Positions 9,462 through 19,500 of a stretch of 64,000 bases of DNA are shown here, in pieces. Origin of the DNA: Bradyrhizobium sp. (GTDB taxonomy: Bacteria > Pseudomonadota > Alphaproteobacteria > Rhizobiales > Xanthobacteraceae); assembly GCF_004799445.1 (NCBI RefSeq), contig NZ_SSNA01000198.1, positions 62,001 to 126,000 on the forward strand, read 5' to 3'. Under the pieces are notes generated by a model that saw nothing but the letters and a program-made list of their open reading frames with translations, ran no database searches and was not told the DNA's origin. Position numbers and translations under genes: made by a program. The first letter of the stretch is position 1, and every line of letters starts with the position of its first letter.

Positions 9462-10349
9462 ATGACCGACACAGCCCTTTCGGCAATCGCCGTCTCTACT
9501 GGCGACGAACTGGAAAGCCCGGCACGGCGCGCGCTGCGCCGGCTATTCCAGCGCAAGGGAGCGGTGGCGGGATTGGTCGTAGTCGCGACCTTCATCACGC
9601 TCGCGGTGTTTGCTCCCTGGATCGTGCCCTTTGATCCGATCGCAACCAGCTGGACGCTGGTGCGAAAAGCCCCATCCGCACTGCATTGGTTCGGCACCGA
9701 CGATCTCGGCCGCGATATCCTCAGCCGCGTGATCTACGGCGCGCGCGCTTCGCTGGTCGCCGGCGCGATCTCGGTCGGAATTGCGCTGCTGATCGGCGTG
9801 CCGTTCGGCCTGTTGTCGGGCTACCGTGGCGGCTTCGTCGACGCGCTGATCAGCCGGATCACCGATGCGATGCTGGCCTGCCCGTTCCTGATCCTCGCCA
9901 TTGCGCTGGCGGCGTTTTTGGGTCCGAGCCTCGGCAATGCCATGATCGCCATCGGTATCTCCACGACGCCGATCTTTGTGCGGCTGACCCGCGGCCTGAC
10001 CATGAGCGTCAAGGTGGAAGACTATGTCGAGGCCGCGCGCGCCATGGGCAATCCCCGCTGGCGCATCGCGCTGTTCCACATTCTACCGAACATCATGCCG
10101 GCGCTGTTGGTCCAGGCGACGCTGTCGATCGCGGCTGCGATAATCGCCGAGGCCGCGCTGTCGTTTCTCGGGTTAGGGCAACAACCGCCCGCGCCGTCCT
10201 GGGGCAGCATGCTCAACGCCGCGCAGCGCTTTCTGACCAATGCACCGTGGATGGCGCTGTGGCCGGGCCTGGCCATCTTTCTCGTGGTACTGTCGTTCAA
10301 TCTGGTCGGCGACGGCCTGCGCGACGCGCTCGATCCGCGCGCGCGGTGA
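9462..10349 (+). CDS. Peptide ABC transporter permease, DppC type (system 2)
   Basis: A 295-aa partner permease. It has the N-terminal OppC/DppC extension (LFQRKGAVAGLVVVATF), the FGTDDLGRDILSRVIYGAR motif and the EAA loop DYVEAARAMGNPRWRIALFH. The C-terminus is LVGDGLRDALDPRAR. It completes the second transporter in the order ATPase-ATPase-binding protein-permease-permease. It converges with the minus-strand gene ending at 10356, leaving 6 bp and no obvious terminator between them. Confidence 0.93.
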   Translation: MTDTALSAIAVSTGDELESPARRALRRLFQRKGAVAGLVVVATFITLAVFAPWIVPFDPIATSWTLVRKAPSALHWFGTDDLGRDILSRVIYGARASLVAGAISVGIALLIGVPFGLLSGYRGGFVDALISRITDAMLACPFLILAIALAAFLGPSLGNAMIAIGISTTPIFVRLTRGLTMSVKVEDYVEAARAMGNPRWRIALFHILPNIMPALLVQATLSIAAAIIAEAALSFLGLGQQPPAPSWGSMLNAAQRFLTNAPWMALWPGLAIFLVVLSFNLVGDGLRDALDPRAR

Positions 10350-10355
10350 CGGCGT

Positions 10356-11111
10356 TCAGATCACCGTTTCGCGCGTCACGCGGCGGCAATCCATCTCGAA
10401 TTCGAGATCGAGCACCGGCGGGCGGGCAAAATGCCAGGTCAGGCCGGAACGCGCGGCGCCACGGCGGACCAGCTCCTCGACCATGACGGGATGAAAGTCG
10501 TGGACGGTGTAGGCCTGTACCGCCGTCGTGTCCTTCCAGCCGAAGGCGAACGCGGCCAGCCGGCTTTCCATTTCCCGGACGGTAAATCCAATTTTCTCCT
10601 TCAGACCATGCGGGCTGAGATCGCGGTAGCGCACGATCCGCTCGGGATAGCTGCCGGGACCACCACGCGTCTCAGCCCCGCCGGCGATGATGAAGTCCGG
10701 GGTCGCGGCAGCGGCTTCCTCCGGGCTCGGCCGCGTAAAGGAGAACGCGTAAAATGACGGCTCGGCCGGCGGATCGATCTCAGGGCAGACATTGCTGCGC
10801 GCCACCGGATTGCTGGTGCCGTCGAACAGGCCCCATTCCGCAAGCGTCTTGACGTAATGCCGGTTGAAGGCCAGAAATCCGGCCTCGCTAAACGCCGCTG
10901 GCGAGCGCAACTCGCAGGCGCAAAACGCGGTCAGCGGCCGTCCCGCCGCCTGAATATATTTCGCGGCCTGCGCAAATCCTTCGGCCAGCGGGGTCAGCCG
11001 GTCGAAACGCACGCGCTCGATCTCAAAGCCGGACAAGGCCGCAGCACCGCTCGAATATTGAAACACCGCCGGGATGAAACGATAATCACCGGCCGCGAAA
11101 TCGCGCGTCAT
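10356..11111 (-). CDS. Rid-like protein, possibly CnbZ (2-aminomuconate-type deaminase) family
   Basis: A 251-aa soluble protein without signal peptide or membrane segment. The opening (DYRFIPAVFQYSSGAAALSG), the later GRPLTAFCACELRSP and the end (VLDLEFEMDCRRVTRETVI) remind me of proteins labelled CnbZ, a deaminase of 2-amino-5-chloromuconate distantly related to the Rid family. This rests on memory of the family and is tentative. It lies 23 bp downstream of the response regulator-cyclase gene on the same strand, so it may be read from that operon. By function it could equally belong with the convergent transporter cluster. Confidence 0.45.
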   Translation of the reverse strand: MTRDFAAGDYRFIPAVFQYSSGAAALSGFEIERVRFDRLTPLAEGFAQAAKYIQAAGRPLTAFCACELRSPAAFSEAGFLAFNRHYVKTLAEWGLFDGTSNPVARSNVCPEIDPPAEPSFYAFSFTRPSPEEAAAATPDFIIAGGAETRGGPGSYPERIVRYRDLSPHGLKEKIGFTVREMESRLAAFAFGWKDTTAVQAYTVHDFHPVMVEELVRRGAARSGLTWHFARPPVLDLEFEMDCRRVTRETVI

Positions 11112-11134
11112 GTCAGCTTAATCCCGGATCAAGG

Positions 11135-12385
11135 TCATTCAAGCTGCATCCGAACGCCCTTGGCGCCGTTGAGCAGCCTTCTCAGGTGAAAGCCGGCGAG
11201 CGCATCATCGGCGTACTGCCCGACCAGTGCTGCGAAGGCCGGCATCGCCGCGGCGTCCCCCGCCTCCAGCTTGGCAAAGGCCTCGGCGTATTGCGCCGTC
11301 ACCGGCCCTTCGAACTTCGCCGGCGGCAGCGGCTCGTAAGCACGCAGCGGCTCGCTGCGCCCACGCAGCATCAGGTCTCCGACCGGCCGGCCCTGAAAAC
11401 CCTTGACCGCCTCGGCGACCGCGGCGCTCGCGCAAATGCGCGTGCCGAGGAACTTGTTGGCGGTTTCCAGCCGCGCCGTGGTGTTGATGGTATCGCCATA
11501 GGCGGTGTAATCGAAGAAGCGACTTCCGCCGAAGTTTCCCACCAGCGCGGGACCTGCGTGAACGCCGATGCGGGTTACGCCAAAATTCACGCCTTTGGAT
11601 TTCCAGCGCTCGCGAAATTTCTCCGACCAGGCGTCGAGATCATGCGCGCATGCGATCGCGCGGGTCGCATAGTCCGGCTGGTCGCCCGGCGCGTTGAACA
11701 GGATCTGGATTGCATCGCCGATCACCTTGGCGACGGTGCCTTCATGGGCAAAGACGACGTCGGTCATGCCGCCGACATATTCGTTGAGCAGCGTTCCCAG
11801 CACCTCGGGCGCCGCCGTTTCCACCAGTGAGGTGAAACCGGCGATGTCGGTGAAGATGGCCGCAACGTCGCGCCAGTGCACCTCCATCCCGTCACCCTCG
11901 CCTTCGGCAGCGAGCCTTGCGGCGATCTGCGGCGAGAAATACCGCGAGAGCGAGGCGTGCGCGCGCTCGGCCTCGAGCTGGCGGCGGCGCGCCTCGCGCA
12001 TCATCTCGACGTGGCGGATGGTCTTGTCGATCGTCATTTCGAGATCGCCGAAATCGATCGGCTTGGTCAGGAAATCGAACGCCCCGCGGTTCATCGCGGT
12101 GCGGATATTGCTCATGTCGCCATAGGCCGAAACAATGATGGTCGATTTCTTGTCTTCCGCCTCCTGCAATTTCTGCAGCAGGGACAGGCCATCCATCCGC
12201 GGCATGTTGATGTCGGACACCACCATGTCGACATGCGGATGATCCTCGATCGACTGCAGCGCCTCTATTCCGTCATGGGCAAACATGAAAGTCACCGCGC
12301 CATCGCGAATTTGCTTGCGAAATTTCTGCAAGACCAGAGCCTCGAGATCGGGCTCGTCATCGACGACGAGGATGGTCGCGGTCAT
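11135..12385 (-). CDS. Response regulator-adenylate/guanylate cyclase fusion
   Basis: A 416-aa cytoplasmic two-domain protein. Residues 1-125 are a receiver domain with the acidic pair DDE at 9-11, phospho-acceptor Asp58 (VVSDINMPRMDG) and the lysine of LTKPIDF. A helical linker follows, then a class III cyclase domain from about 170 with metal site FTDIAGFT, substrate lysine and second metal in AKVIGDAIQI, and the transition-state motif NTTARLE. All core catalytic positions appear intact, so it should make cAMP (or cGMP) under phosphorylation control. Its start overlaps the stop of the upstream single-domain regulator by 4 bp. Confidence 0.92.
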   Translation of the reverse strand: MTATILVVDDEPDLEALVLQKFRKQIRDGAVTFMFAHDGIEALQSIEDHPHVDMVVSDINMPRMDGLSLLQKLQEAEDKKSTIIVSAYGDMSNIRTAMNRGAFDFLTKPIDFGDLEMTIDKTIRHVEMMREARRRQLEAERAHASLSRYFSPQIAARLAAEGEGDGMEVHWRDVAAIFTDIAGFTSLVETAAPEVLGTLLNEYVGGMTDVVFAHEGTVAKVIGDAIQILFNAPGDQPDYATRAIACAHDLDAWSEKFRERWKSKGVNFGVTRIGVHAGPALVGNFGGSRFFDYTAYGDTINTTARLETANKFLGTRICASAAVAEAVKGFQGRPVGDLMLRGRSEPLRAYEPLPPAKFEGPVTAQYAEAFAKLEAGDAAAMPAFAALVGQYADDALAGFHLRRLLNGAKGVRMQLE

Positions 12386-12771
12386 GCGGCCTGCCCTAGC
12401 CGTGCATCGATCTCATGGCGCAGCAGCGCAAAATCGATCGGTTTGGTCAGCAATCCCACCGCGCCGCGCTCGATCGCCTTGCGGCGCGTTTCGGCATCGC
12501 CATAGGCGGTGATCATGATGACGGGAACATCGGGCCGCTCGGCGCGCACCTTCGGCAGCATTTCGAGGCCGCTCATGCCGGGCATGTTGATGTCGGACAG
12601 GATCAGGATCAGCGACGGGTCCTTGATCTCGGCAGCCCGGACCAGTGCGGCAGGCGCCGATGGCGCAAACTCCATGGTGAAGCGTCCGGATTTGATGTCA
12701 CGCCGGAATTGCTGACGGAACAACGCCTCGACATCGGGCTCGTCATCAACGACGAGTATGTAAACACTCAA
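12382..12771 (-). CDS. Single-domain response regulator
   Basis: A 129-aa receiver domain with no output domain: DDE at 9-11, phospho-acceptor Asp60 in ILSDINMPGMSG, the conserved Thr/Ser region IMITAYGD and the lysine of LTKPIDF. It overlaps both the kinase gene upstream and the regulator-cyclase gene downstream by 4 bp. It may be an intermediate or phosphate sink between the kinase and the cyclase. Its receiver is clearly related to that of the cyclase fusion (shared EPDxEAL and SDINMP). Confidence 0.92.
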   Translation of the reverse strand: MSVYILVVDDEPDVEALFRQQFRRDIKSGRFTMEFAPSAPAALVRAAEIKDPSLILILSDINMPGMSGLEMLPKVRAERPDVPVIMITAYGDAETRRKAIERGAVGLLTKPIDFALLRHEIDARLGQAA

Positions 12772-15700
12772 TTTGCGCCTCCAGCCTGTGTTTGTGCCGC
12801 CGCCGCCCGCGGCAGCGTAATGATGAATTCGGTAAATGCGCCCGGCTCGGTATCGACGTCGATCTTGCCGCCGTGCTGTTTCACGATGATGTCATGGCTC
12901 ATCGAAAGGCCAAGTCCGGTGCCCTCGCCCGCGGGTTTGGTGGTGAAGAACGGATTGAACATCTTCTCCTTCACCTCGGCCGGAATTCCGGTGCCGTTGT
13001 CCCGGATCCGGATCTCGACCTTGTTGCCGAGATTTTTGGTGGTCGCGCTCAGCGTCGGCTCGAAGCCGTCGTCGCCGGCTTCCCTGCGCTTGGTAGCGGC
13101 ATAAAAGCCGTTGGAAATGAGGTTGAGAAACACCCGGGTGATCTCCTGCGGGTAGAGGTCGATTATTCCGGCAGCGGGATCGAGGTCGCGCTTGAGCGTG
13201 ATGTTGAAGCCGGACTTCTCCGCCCGCGCGCCGTGGTAGGCCAGATTGAGGCTTTCCTCGACGATCGCGTTGATATCGGCGGGCCGATGCTCGCCCGCAC
13301 CCTCGCGCGAATGCAGCAGCATATTCTTCACGATCGAATCGGCGCGCTTGCCGTGCTGCACCACCTTTTCGAGATTGCCCTTCAGCATATGGGTGAGCTC
13401 GTCGATCTCCTCGCGAATCTTGCTGTCGAGCGCGACCGGCTTGAGTGCATCGTTCAGCTCGTCGATCAATTCGGCCGACAACGCCGAGAAATTGTTGACG
13501 AAATTGAGCGGATTCTTGATTTCATGCGCGATGCCGGCGGTGAGCTGGCCGAGCGAGGCGAGCTTTTCGGTCTGCACCAGGCGATCCTGCGCGGTGCGAA
13601 GGTCTTCCAGGGACAGCGAAAGCTCCCTGGTGCGCTCCTGCACCTGTTCGAACAAGCGCACGTTCTCGATGGCAATGACAGCCTGGTCGGCAAAGGTCTG
13701 CACCAGATCAATCTGGCGCTGGCTGAACGGTCCGGGCAACGGCCTTCCCAGCAGCAGCACGCCTTCGACCGCGCCGTCGCGCATCAGCGGCACCGCGAGC
13801 ACCGCCCTGTAGTGGCCGATCGTTGGAGCATTGCCGAAATTATACTCGGAGTCGAGTTGCACGTCTGCGACGTGGACAGGCTTGCCGTCCATGAAGACCC
13901 GGCCGGTGATGGTGTCGCGGCCGGGCTTGATCGGGTGGGTATCCATGAAATCGACAAAAGCCGGCGTGCAGCCCGATTCGGCCCGCAGCCGCATGACTTC
14001 GCCGTCGCGCAAGGTAATGATCCCCAGTGATGCGCCGCACAGCGCCTTCGCAGAATCGGTCAGGGTGGTGAGCACGGATTTCAGGTCGAACGCCGAGCGG
14101 CTGATGACTTTCAGCACATCGGCGGTCGCGGTCTGCTGCTGCAGCGATTCACTGAGATCGTCGGTGCGCTCGCGCAATTCGTTAAGCAGGCGCGCATTTT
14201 CGATGGCGATCACGGCCTGATTGGCAAAATTCGTGACGAGTTCGATCTGCTTGTCGGTAAACGGGTGCACCTCCTGATGGAATATGCCGATCGCGCCGAT
14301 GACCTCGTTTTCCTTGAGCATCGGCACCGCGACGATGGTTCGCGCGCCGGCAAGATCGGTATTTGCGCGCCGAACGGGGTCACCCTCCACATAGGCGCGC
14401 TCCGCCTTCGCGTCTTCGATGTGGACGACCTGCTTGGTTTTAAGCAGGCGGCCCATTGCGGTGTCCGGGCCCGGGCGGATGATCGGTTCGCGCTGACGCA
14501 GCTCAGCGAATGCCTCTGGCGCATTGTGCAGGGCAACGCAGCGTGCCTCGTCTCCTTCGATCAACCACATCATGCCAAACCTGGCTTCGCAGATGCGGGT
14601 GGCGTTCGCGAGCATGGCATCGAAAACCGGTTGAAGGTCGCCCGACGAATTGCTGATCACCCGCAACACGTCCGTCGTCGCCGTCTGCTGCTGCAGCGAT
14701 TCACTGAGATCGTCGGTGCGCTCGCGCAATTCGTTAAGCAGGCGCGCATTCTCGATGGCGATCACGGCCTGACTGGCGAAGCTCGTCACCAGATCAATCT
14801 GCTTGTCGGAAAACGCGTGAACGGTCTGCCGGAAAATCGCGATCACACCGCCAAGGCTGGTCTCCTTCAACATCGGCACCAGCAGAAGCGTCCGCGCGCC
14901 GCCGAGTTCGGCGAGCTCCACAATCGGCGGGAAACCCGCGACATAGTCGGGCTCCTGCCTGACATTCTCGACGTGAACGAGCTGCCGGGTCGCAGCCAGC
15001 CGTCCCAGCGGATCGGACGGCGGCGGCACGATGACCGGATTGCGCGAGAAGGTTTCGGCAAAGGCCGGCGGCAGATTGAACATCGAGGCGCAACGGAAGC
15101 CGCCGTCTTCGTAGAGCAATAACAGGCCGAATTGGGCGTCACAAATACTGGTCGCGCTGGCCAGGATCGTCTGGAACACCGGATTGAGTTCACCGGGCGA
15201 GCGGCTGATGACCTGCAACACCTCGGAGGTCGCGGTCTGGTGCTGCAGTGTTTCGGTCAGCTCCGCGGTGCGCTGCTCGACCTTGTTTTCGAGGTCGGCA
15301 TAGGATTCCTGCAGGCGCGCGCCCATGTCGTTGAACTGGTTGGCGAGACCTTCGAGTTCGTCGCCGGTCGGAATCGAGATGCGCTGGGCGAAATCGCCGC
15401 TGCCGATGCGCTCGGCGCCGGCGCGCAACGCCTGGATCGGGCCGACCATGCGCCGGGCCAGGAATATCCCCGCGAGCACCGCGAAGATCGACGCCGCCGC
15501 CAGCACGATGGCCAGGCGCTGCAACGCGGCGTAAAGCGACGCATAGGCCTCCTCCACCGGCAATTCGACAAACATCGTCCAGCCGAGCGGGGCGATCGGC
15601 GCGGACGCCGTCAGCACTTCCTGACCCTGGATGTTCTTGGCGCCCTGTAGCGATTCGAGGTCTGCGGCGGTGCCGCCGGCCTGCGCCGCCTGCACCTGCG

Positions 15701-16457
15701 CCAGCTTCGACATATCGGTGTTGCGCAATACCAGGCTGATGTCCGGATGCGCGATCAGGCGTCCCTGCGCGCCGACGACATAGGCATGGCCGCGTTCGCC
15801 GACCTTGATCTGCGACACCACGTCCCAGATCAGCTTGAGATTGACCTCGGCGATGCTGACACCGGCGTCTTTGCGGGTGCCGGCCAGCGACAGCGTCATG
15901 TAGGGCTCGGATTCCCTGCGGAAATATACCGGCCCGTAATAGACCTTGTGGGCGACGGCTTCGGCGAATTTTGGATCCTTGGAGAGGTCGAGCCCGCTGT
16001 CGACGACGTCCATGGCCAGGCGCGACACCCTCAGGCGCTCCTTGCCGGTCGAATCGACCTGCGCCAGTTCGGTGATGGCCGGTACCTGCCGCAGCAGGCG
16101 CAAGGCATCGAACCGGCGCTGCTCGATCGAGCCCGCGGACCACGGCAACTGGGTGGTCCAGCCAAGCTGGCTCTCGATCTCCTTGATGAACTGGCTGATC
16201 TTCGCCGCCGCCGCTTCAGCCTGCTCGTGCTGGATGCGAATCAACGCCGCCTTGTGCTCACGGTAGTAGAAGAAAACCTCGAAAATCCCGTTGGACAAGA
16301 GCGCGACGCCGACCACCGCGACGAACAACGCGACGTATTTGGTGAACAGCCGACTACGGATCCTCGTCGCGGCTGGCTTGGCCGCCGGCGTGGCCGCTGT
16401 TGCGGGCGGAGAAGCCAGCGCGCCGCCGTCTGCGTCCGGGTGGAGGGAAATGCTCAT
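12768..16457 (-). CDS. Membrane sensor histidine kinase with HAMP and three GAF domains
   Basis: A 1229-aa inner-membrane kinase. Order: N-terminal TM (about 40-65), periplasmic sensor of probable dCache type (about 65-305), second TM (about 308-330), HAMP (GPIQALRAGAERIGSGDF), coiled coil, three GAF domains (about 420-570, 610-755, 795-940), then HisKA with phospho-acceptor His near 975 (GIAHEIKNPLNFV) and HATPase_c with the N box LISNGFYAA, IRDNGTGIP and GEGTGLGLSM. The GAF 2 and GAF 3 linkers are nearly identical in protein and DNA. It overlaps the response regulator gene and is the presumed phosphate source for both regulators downstream. Confidence 0.93.
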   Translation of the reverse strand: MSISLHPDADGGALASPPATAATPAAKPAATRIRSRLFTKYVALFVAVVGVALLSNGIFEVFFYYREHKAALIRIQHEQAEAAAAKISQFIKEIESQLGWTTQLPWSAGSIEQRRFDALRLLRQVPAITELAQVDSTGKERLRVSRLAMDVVDSGLDLSKDPKFAEAVAHKVYYGPVYFRRESEPYMTLSLAGTRKDAGVSIAEVNLKLIWDVVSQIKVGERGHAYVVGAQGRLIAHPDISLVLRNTDMSKLAQVQAAQAGGTAADLESLQGAKNIQGQEVLTASAPIAPLGWTMFVELPVEEAYASLYAALQRLAIVLAAASIFAVLAGIFLARRMVGPIQALRAGAERIGSGDFAQRISIPTGDELEGLANQFNDMGARLQESYADLENKVEQRTAELTETLQHQTATSEVLQVISRSPGELNPVFQTILASATSICDAQFGLLLLYEDGGFRCASMFNLPPAFAETFSRNPVIVPPPSDPLGRLAATRQLVHVENVRQEPDYVAGFPPIVELAELGGARTLLLVPMLKETSLGGVIAIFRQTVHAFSDKQIDLVTSFASQAVIAIENARLLNELRERTDDLSESLQQQTATTDVLRVISNSSGDLQPVFDAMLANATRICEARFGMMWLIEGDEARCVALHNAPEAFAELRQREPIIRPGPDTAMGRLLKTKQVVHIEDAKAERAYVEGDPVRRANTDLAGARTIVAVPMLKENEVIGAIGIFHQEVHPFTDKQIELVTNFANQAVIAIENARLLNELRERTDDLSESLQQQTATADVLKVISRSAFDLKSVLTTLTDSAKALCGASLGIITLRDGEVMRLRAESGCTPAFVDFMDTHPIKPGRDTITGRVFMDGKPVHVADVQLDSEYNFGNAPTIGHYRAVLAVPLMRDGAVEGVLLLGRPLPGPFSQRQIDLVQTFADQAVIAIENVRLFEQVQERTRELSLSLEDLRTAQDRLVQTEKLASLGQLTAGIAHEIKNPLNFVNNFSALSAELIDELNDALKPVALDSKIREEIDELTHMLKGNLEKVVQHGKRADSIVKNMLLHSREGAGEHRPADINAIVEESLNLAYHGARAEKSGFNITLKRDLDPAAGIIDLYPQEITRVFLNLISNGFYAATKRREAGDDGFEPTLSATTKNLGNKVEIRIRDNGTGIPAEVKEKMFNPFFTTKPAGEGTGLGLSMSHDIIVKQHGGKIDVDTEPGAFTEFIITLPRAAAAQTQAGGAN
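14131..14221. repeat. Direct repeat copy 1 inside the sensor kinase gene
   Basis: A 91-bp segment nearly identical to 14683-14773, with one mismatch that I can see, at a distance of 552 bp (184 codons). It encodes the junction ...AVIAIENARLLNELRERTDD... between successive GAF domains. The in-frame spacing and high DNA identity point to a recent GAF-unit duplication or gene conversion. Confidence 0.9.
14683..14773. repeat. Direct repeat copy 2 inside the sensor kinase gene
   Basis: Partner of 14131-14221. The flanking GAF sequences diverge strongly, so only the linker (end of one GAF plus the connecting helix) has stayed almost identical. Recombination between the copies would remove or add exactly one GAF unit in frame. 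Confidence 0.9.
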
Positions 16458-16535
16458 CCGGCCCTATTTAGCAAGAAGGCACGGCCTTGTCTCTTGCTGC
16501 AACGCGGGCGCGCATTTGGTCCGGCAGGCTCTCCG

Positions 16536-16559
16536 GACCGGCGGGAGAACCCGCCGGTC
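16536..16559 (-). terminator. Strong stem-loop downstream of the RND pump gene
   Basis: A perfect 10-bp stem (GACCGGCGGG / CCCGCCGGTC) with a 4-nt loop lies 20 bp beyond the RND pump stop, between it and the sensor kinase start. There is no T-run on the minus strand, so it may be an mRNA 3'-end protector and not a classical intrinsic terminator. Confidence 0.5.
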
Positions 16560-16578
16560 GGGCCCGGTGGATACAACC

Positions 16579-19500
16579 TTAAGTGGGCCTGAGCGCCTTT
16601 GCAGCAAGATCGAAGTCGGCGATCTCCTTGGCGCGCTGCGATTCGGCCGAGGCCCGATGGTCGGTGGCAATCGCCACATAGACCGCAGGCAGCACAAACA
16701 GCGTGAACAGGGTCCCGATGGTCATGCCGGCGACGACGACCAGACCGATCGAGAACCGGCTCGCCGCACCCGCGCCGGTGGCGCTGAGCAGCGGCAGCAA
16801 ACCGGTGACCATCGCCGCCGTCGTCATCAGGATCGGGCGAAGCCTTACCCGTGCGGCCATTTCGATGGCCGAACGGCGATCAAGTCCTTCATTGAGCTGC
16901 AGCTCGTTGGCGAACTCCACCATCAGAATCCCGTGCTTGCTGATCAGGCCGACCAGCGTCAGCAACCCGACCTGGGTGTAGATATTCATCGTCGCCATGC
17001 CGAAGAACAACGGGATCAGGGCGCCGACGATCGCCATCGGAACGCTGATCATGATCACCAGCGGATCACGCAAGCTTTCGAACTGCGCCGCCAGCACCAG
17101 GAAAATGATGATGAGCGCGAAGCCAAAGGTGATCGCGAGCTGATTGCCCTCCTGCACATATTGCCGGGAGTCGGCGAGATAATCGTGGCTGAAGCCGGCC
17201 GGAAGCTTTTTCGCTTCACCCTCGAGGAAGTCCACCGCCTGCCCGACCGTCACCCCCGGCATCGGCACCGCCTGGAAGGTCGCGGAGTTCAACTGGTTGT
17301 AGTGGGTCAGCGCGTTGGGGTCGGTGCCGGTCTCGATCGAGACCACGGTCGAGAGCGGTATCTGCTGGCCGGTCGAGGTCGACAGATAATATCTCCCGAG
17401 CGCTTCGGGCGACAGTCGGCTTTCGCGCGGCACCTGCGGAATAACCTGATAGGAGCGTCCCTCGAGGTTGAAGCGGTTCACATAGTTTCCGCCGAGCATG
17501 GTCGCCAGCGTATTGCCGATATTCTGCATGGTGATCCCGAGATCGCTCGCCTTCGAGCGATCGACCTTGACCCGAACCACCGGCTGGTTGAAATCCAGAT
17601 CGCTGTCGGAGACGATGAACAACCCGCTCTTGCGCGCGGCGTCCTTCAGTTTGATCATTTGCTCGTAGACCGCCTGGAAACCGCTGGTCGAATTGATCAC
17701 CATCTGGACCGGCAGGCCGCCGGGACCACCCGGCAGCGGCGGCAGGTTGAACGCGAAAGCGTTGACGCCTTCGATTTTGCTCAACTCAGCCTGCACCAGC
17801 GGCTTCAGCTTGATCGACGAGCGTTCCCGCTCGTCCCACGGCTTGAGCAGCATTCCGGCAATTCCGCCCTGCGGTCCGTTGATGCCGTTCAGAACGAAAC
17901 GCAGATCGGTTTCGGGAAATTTGGCAAACGACTTGTCGAGTTTCTCGCCGTAGAAGTCCACATAGTCGATGTTGGCGTATTTCGGCGCCTTGGTGACGGC
18001 GAACACGATACCCTGATCTTCTTCCGGCGCGAGCTCTTTGGAAGTATGCATGTACAGGAAGCCGACCAGGCCCAGGATCGTGAGCGCGAACAGCCCCGTA
18101 ATGGGGCGATAGTCGAGCGACCGATCGAGCTGACGGCCGTACCAGCGCGTCATCGCACCGAACACCCGGTTCACCGCTTTGGCGAAACGCCCCTCTTCGG
18201 CGCTCTTGAGGAACACCGAGCACATCATCGGCGAGAGCGTCAGCGCGACCACGCCGGACACGATCACCGAGCCGGCAAGCGTGAAGGCAAATTCCCGGAA
18301 CAATGAGCCGGTCAGTCCGCCGAGGAAACCGATCGGCGCGTACACCGCCGCCAATGTGATGGTCATCGAAACGACAGGACCGACGATCTCGCGCGCGCCC
18401 TGCATCGCCGCCTGCACCGGGGGTTTACCTTCCTCCAGGTGCCGGTGAATATTTTCAACCACCACGATGGCGTCGTCGACGACGAGGCCGATCGCGAGCA
18501 CCATGGCCAGCAACGTCAACAGGTTGAAACTGAATCCTGCGAGCAGCATCAGGCTGCAGACGCCGATCAGCGACAGCGGAATCGTCACCACGGGAATCAG
18601 CACCGACCGGAACGAGGCGAGGAACAGGAAGATCACCACGACCACGATGATGACCGCCGCGCCCAGCGTCTTCTCCACCTCGTCGATGGACGATTGAATG
18701 AACTTGGTTGAATCGTAGGCCACCTTCATTTTCATCGACGGCGGCAGATTGCGTTCGAGTTCCGGAAACAGCGCGCGGACGCCTTTGACCAGTGTCAGCG
18801 GGTTGCCCTGCGGCGTCGCCTGCACGCCGATGAAGATCGCGTGCTCGCCGTTGAAGGCAACGCTGGCGTCGGTACTCTGCGCGGCGAGTTCGACGGTGGC
18901 GATATCCTCGATCCGGACAAAGCCGCCGTCCTTGGATTTGACAATCATCCGCTTGAACTGATCGAGGTTCTGAAGGTCGGTGTTGGCCGACACGTTGGAG
19001 ACGATCAAAAAGCCCTTGGACTGGCCTGCGGCGGCCTGGAAATTGTTGGCGGCGATCGCGGCGGAAACGTCGGTGGGCGAAACGTTGCGGCCGGCCATGC
19101 GGACCGGATCGAGCCACAGCCGCATCGCGAAGGTCTGCCCGCCCAGAATGTCGGCCGACGCGACACCATCGACGGTCGACAGCACCGGCTGAACCACCCG
19201 GGTCAAATAATCCGATATCGCCGACCCCGACAGCACCTCGCTGGAGAAGCCGAGATACATCACCGCGGTGGTCTGGCCGGTCGTCTTGGTCACGATCGGG
19301 TCATTCGACTCCTTGGGGATGAGGTATTTGACCGAATTCACCTTGGCGAGGACTTCGGTCAAGGCCTGGTTCGGATCGAAATTCAGCTTGATGTAGACCT
19401 GGATGGTGCTGGTACCCAGCACCGAAGAAGAGGTCATGTAGTCGACGCCTTCGGCGGACGCCACGGCCTGTTCGATCGGCGTGGTGATGAACCCCTGAAT

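Noticed and set aside
16291..18306. Long open frame (about 670 codons) on the plus strand
   Set aside because: It is antisense to the RND pump gene, has a His/Arg/Asp-rich composition typical of a GC-rich shadow frame and matches no family.
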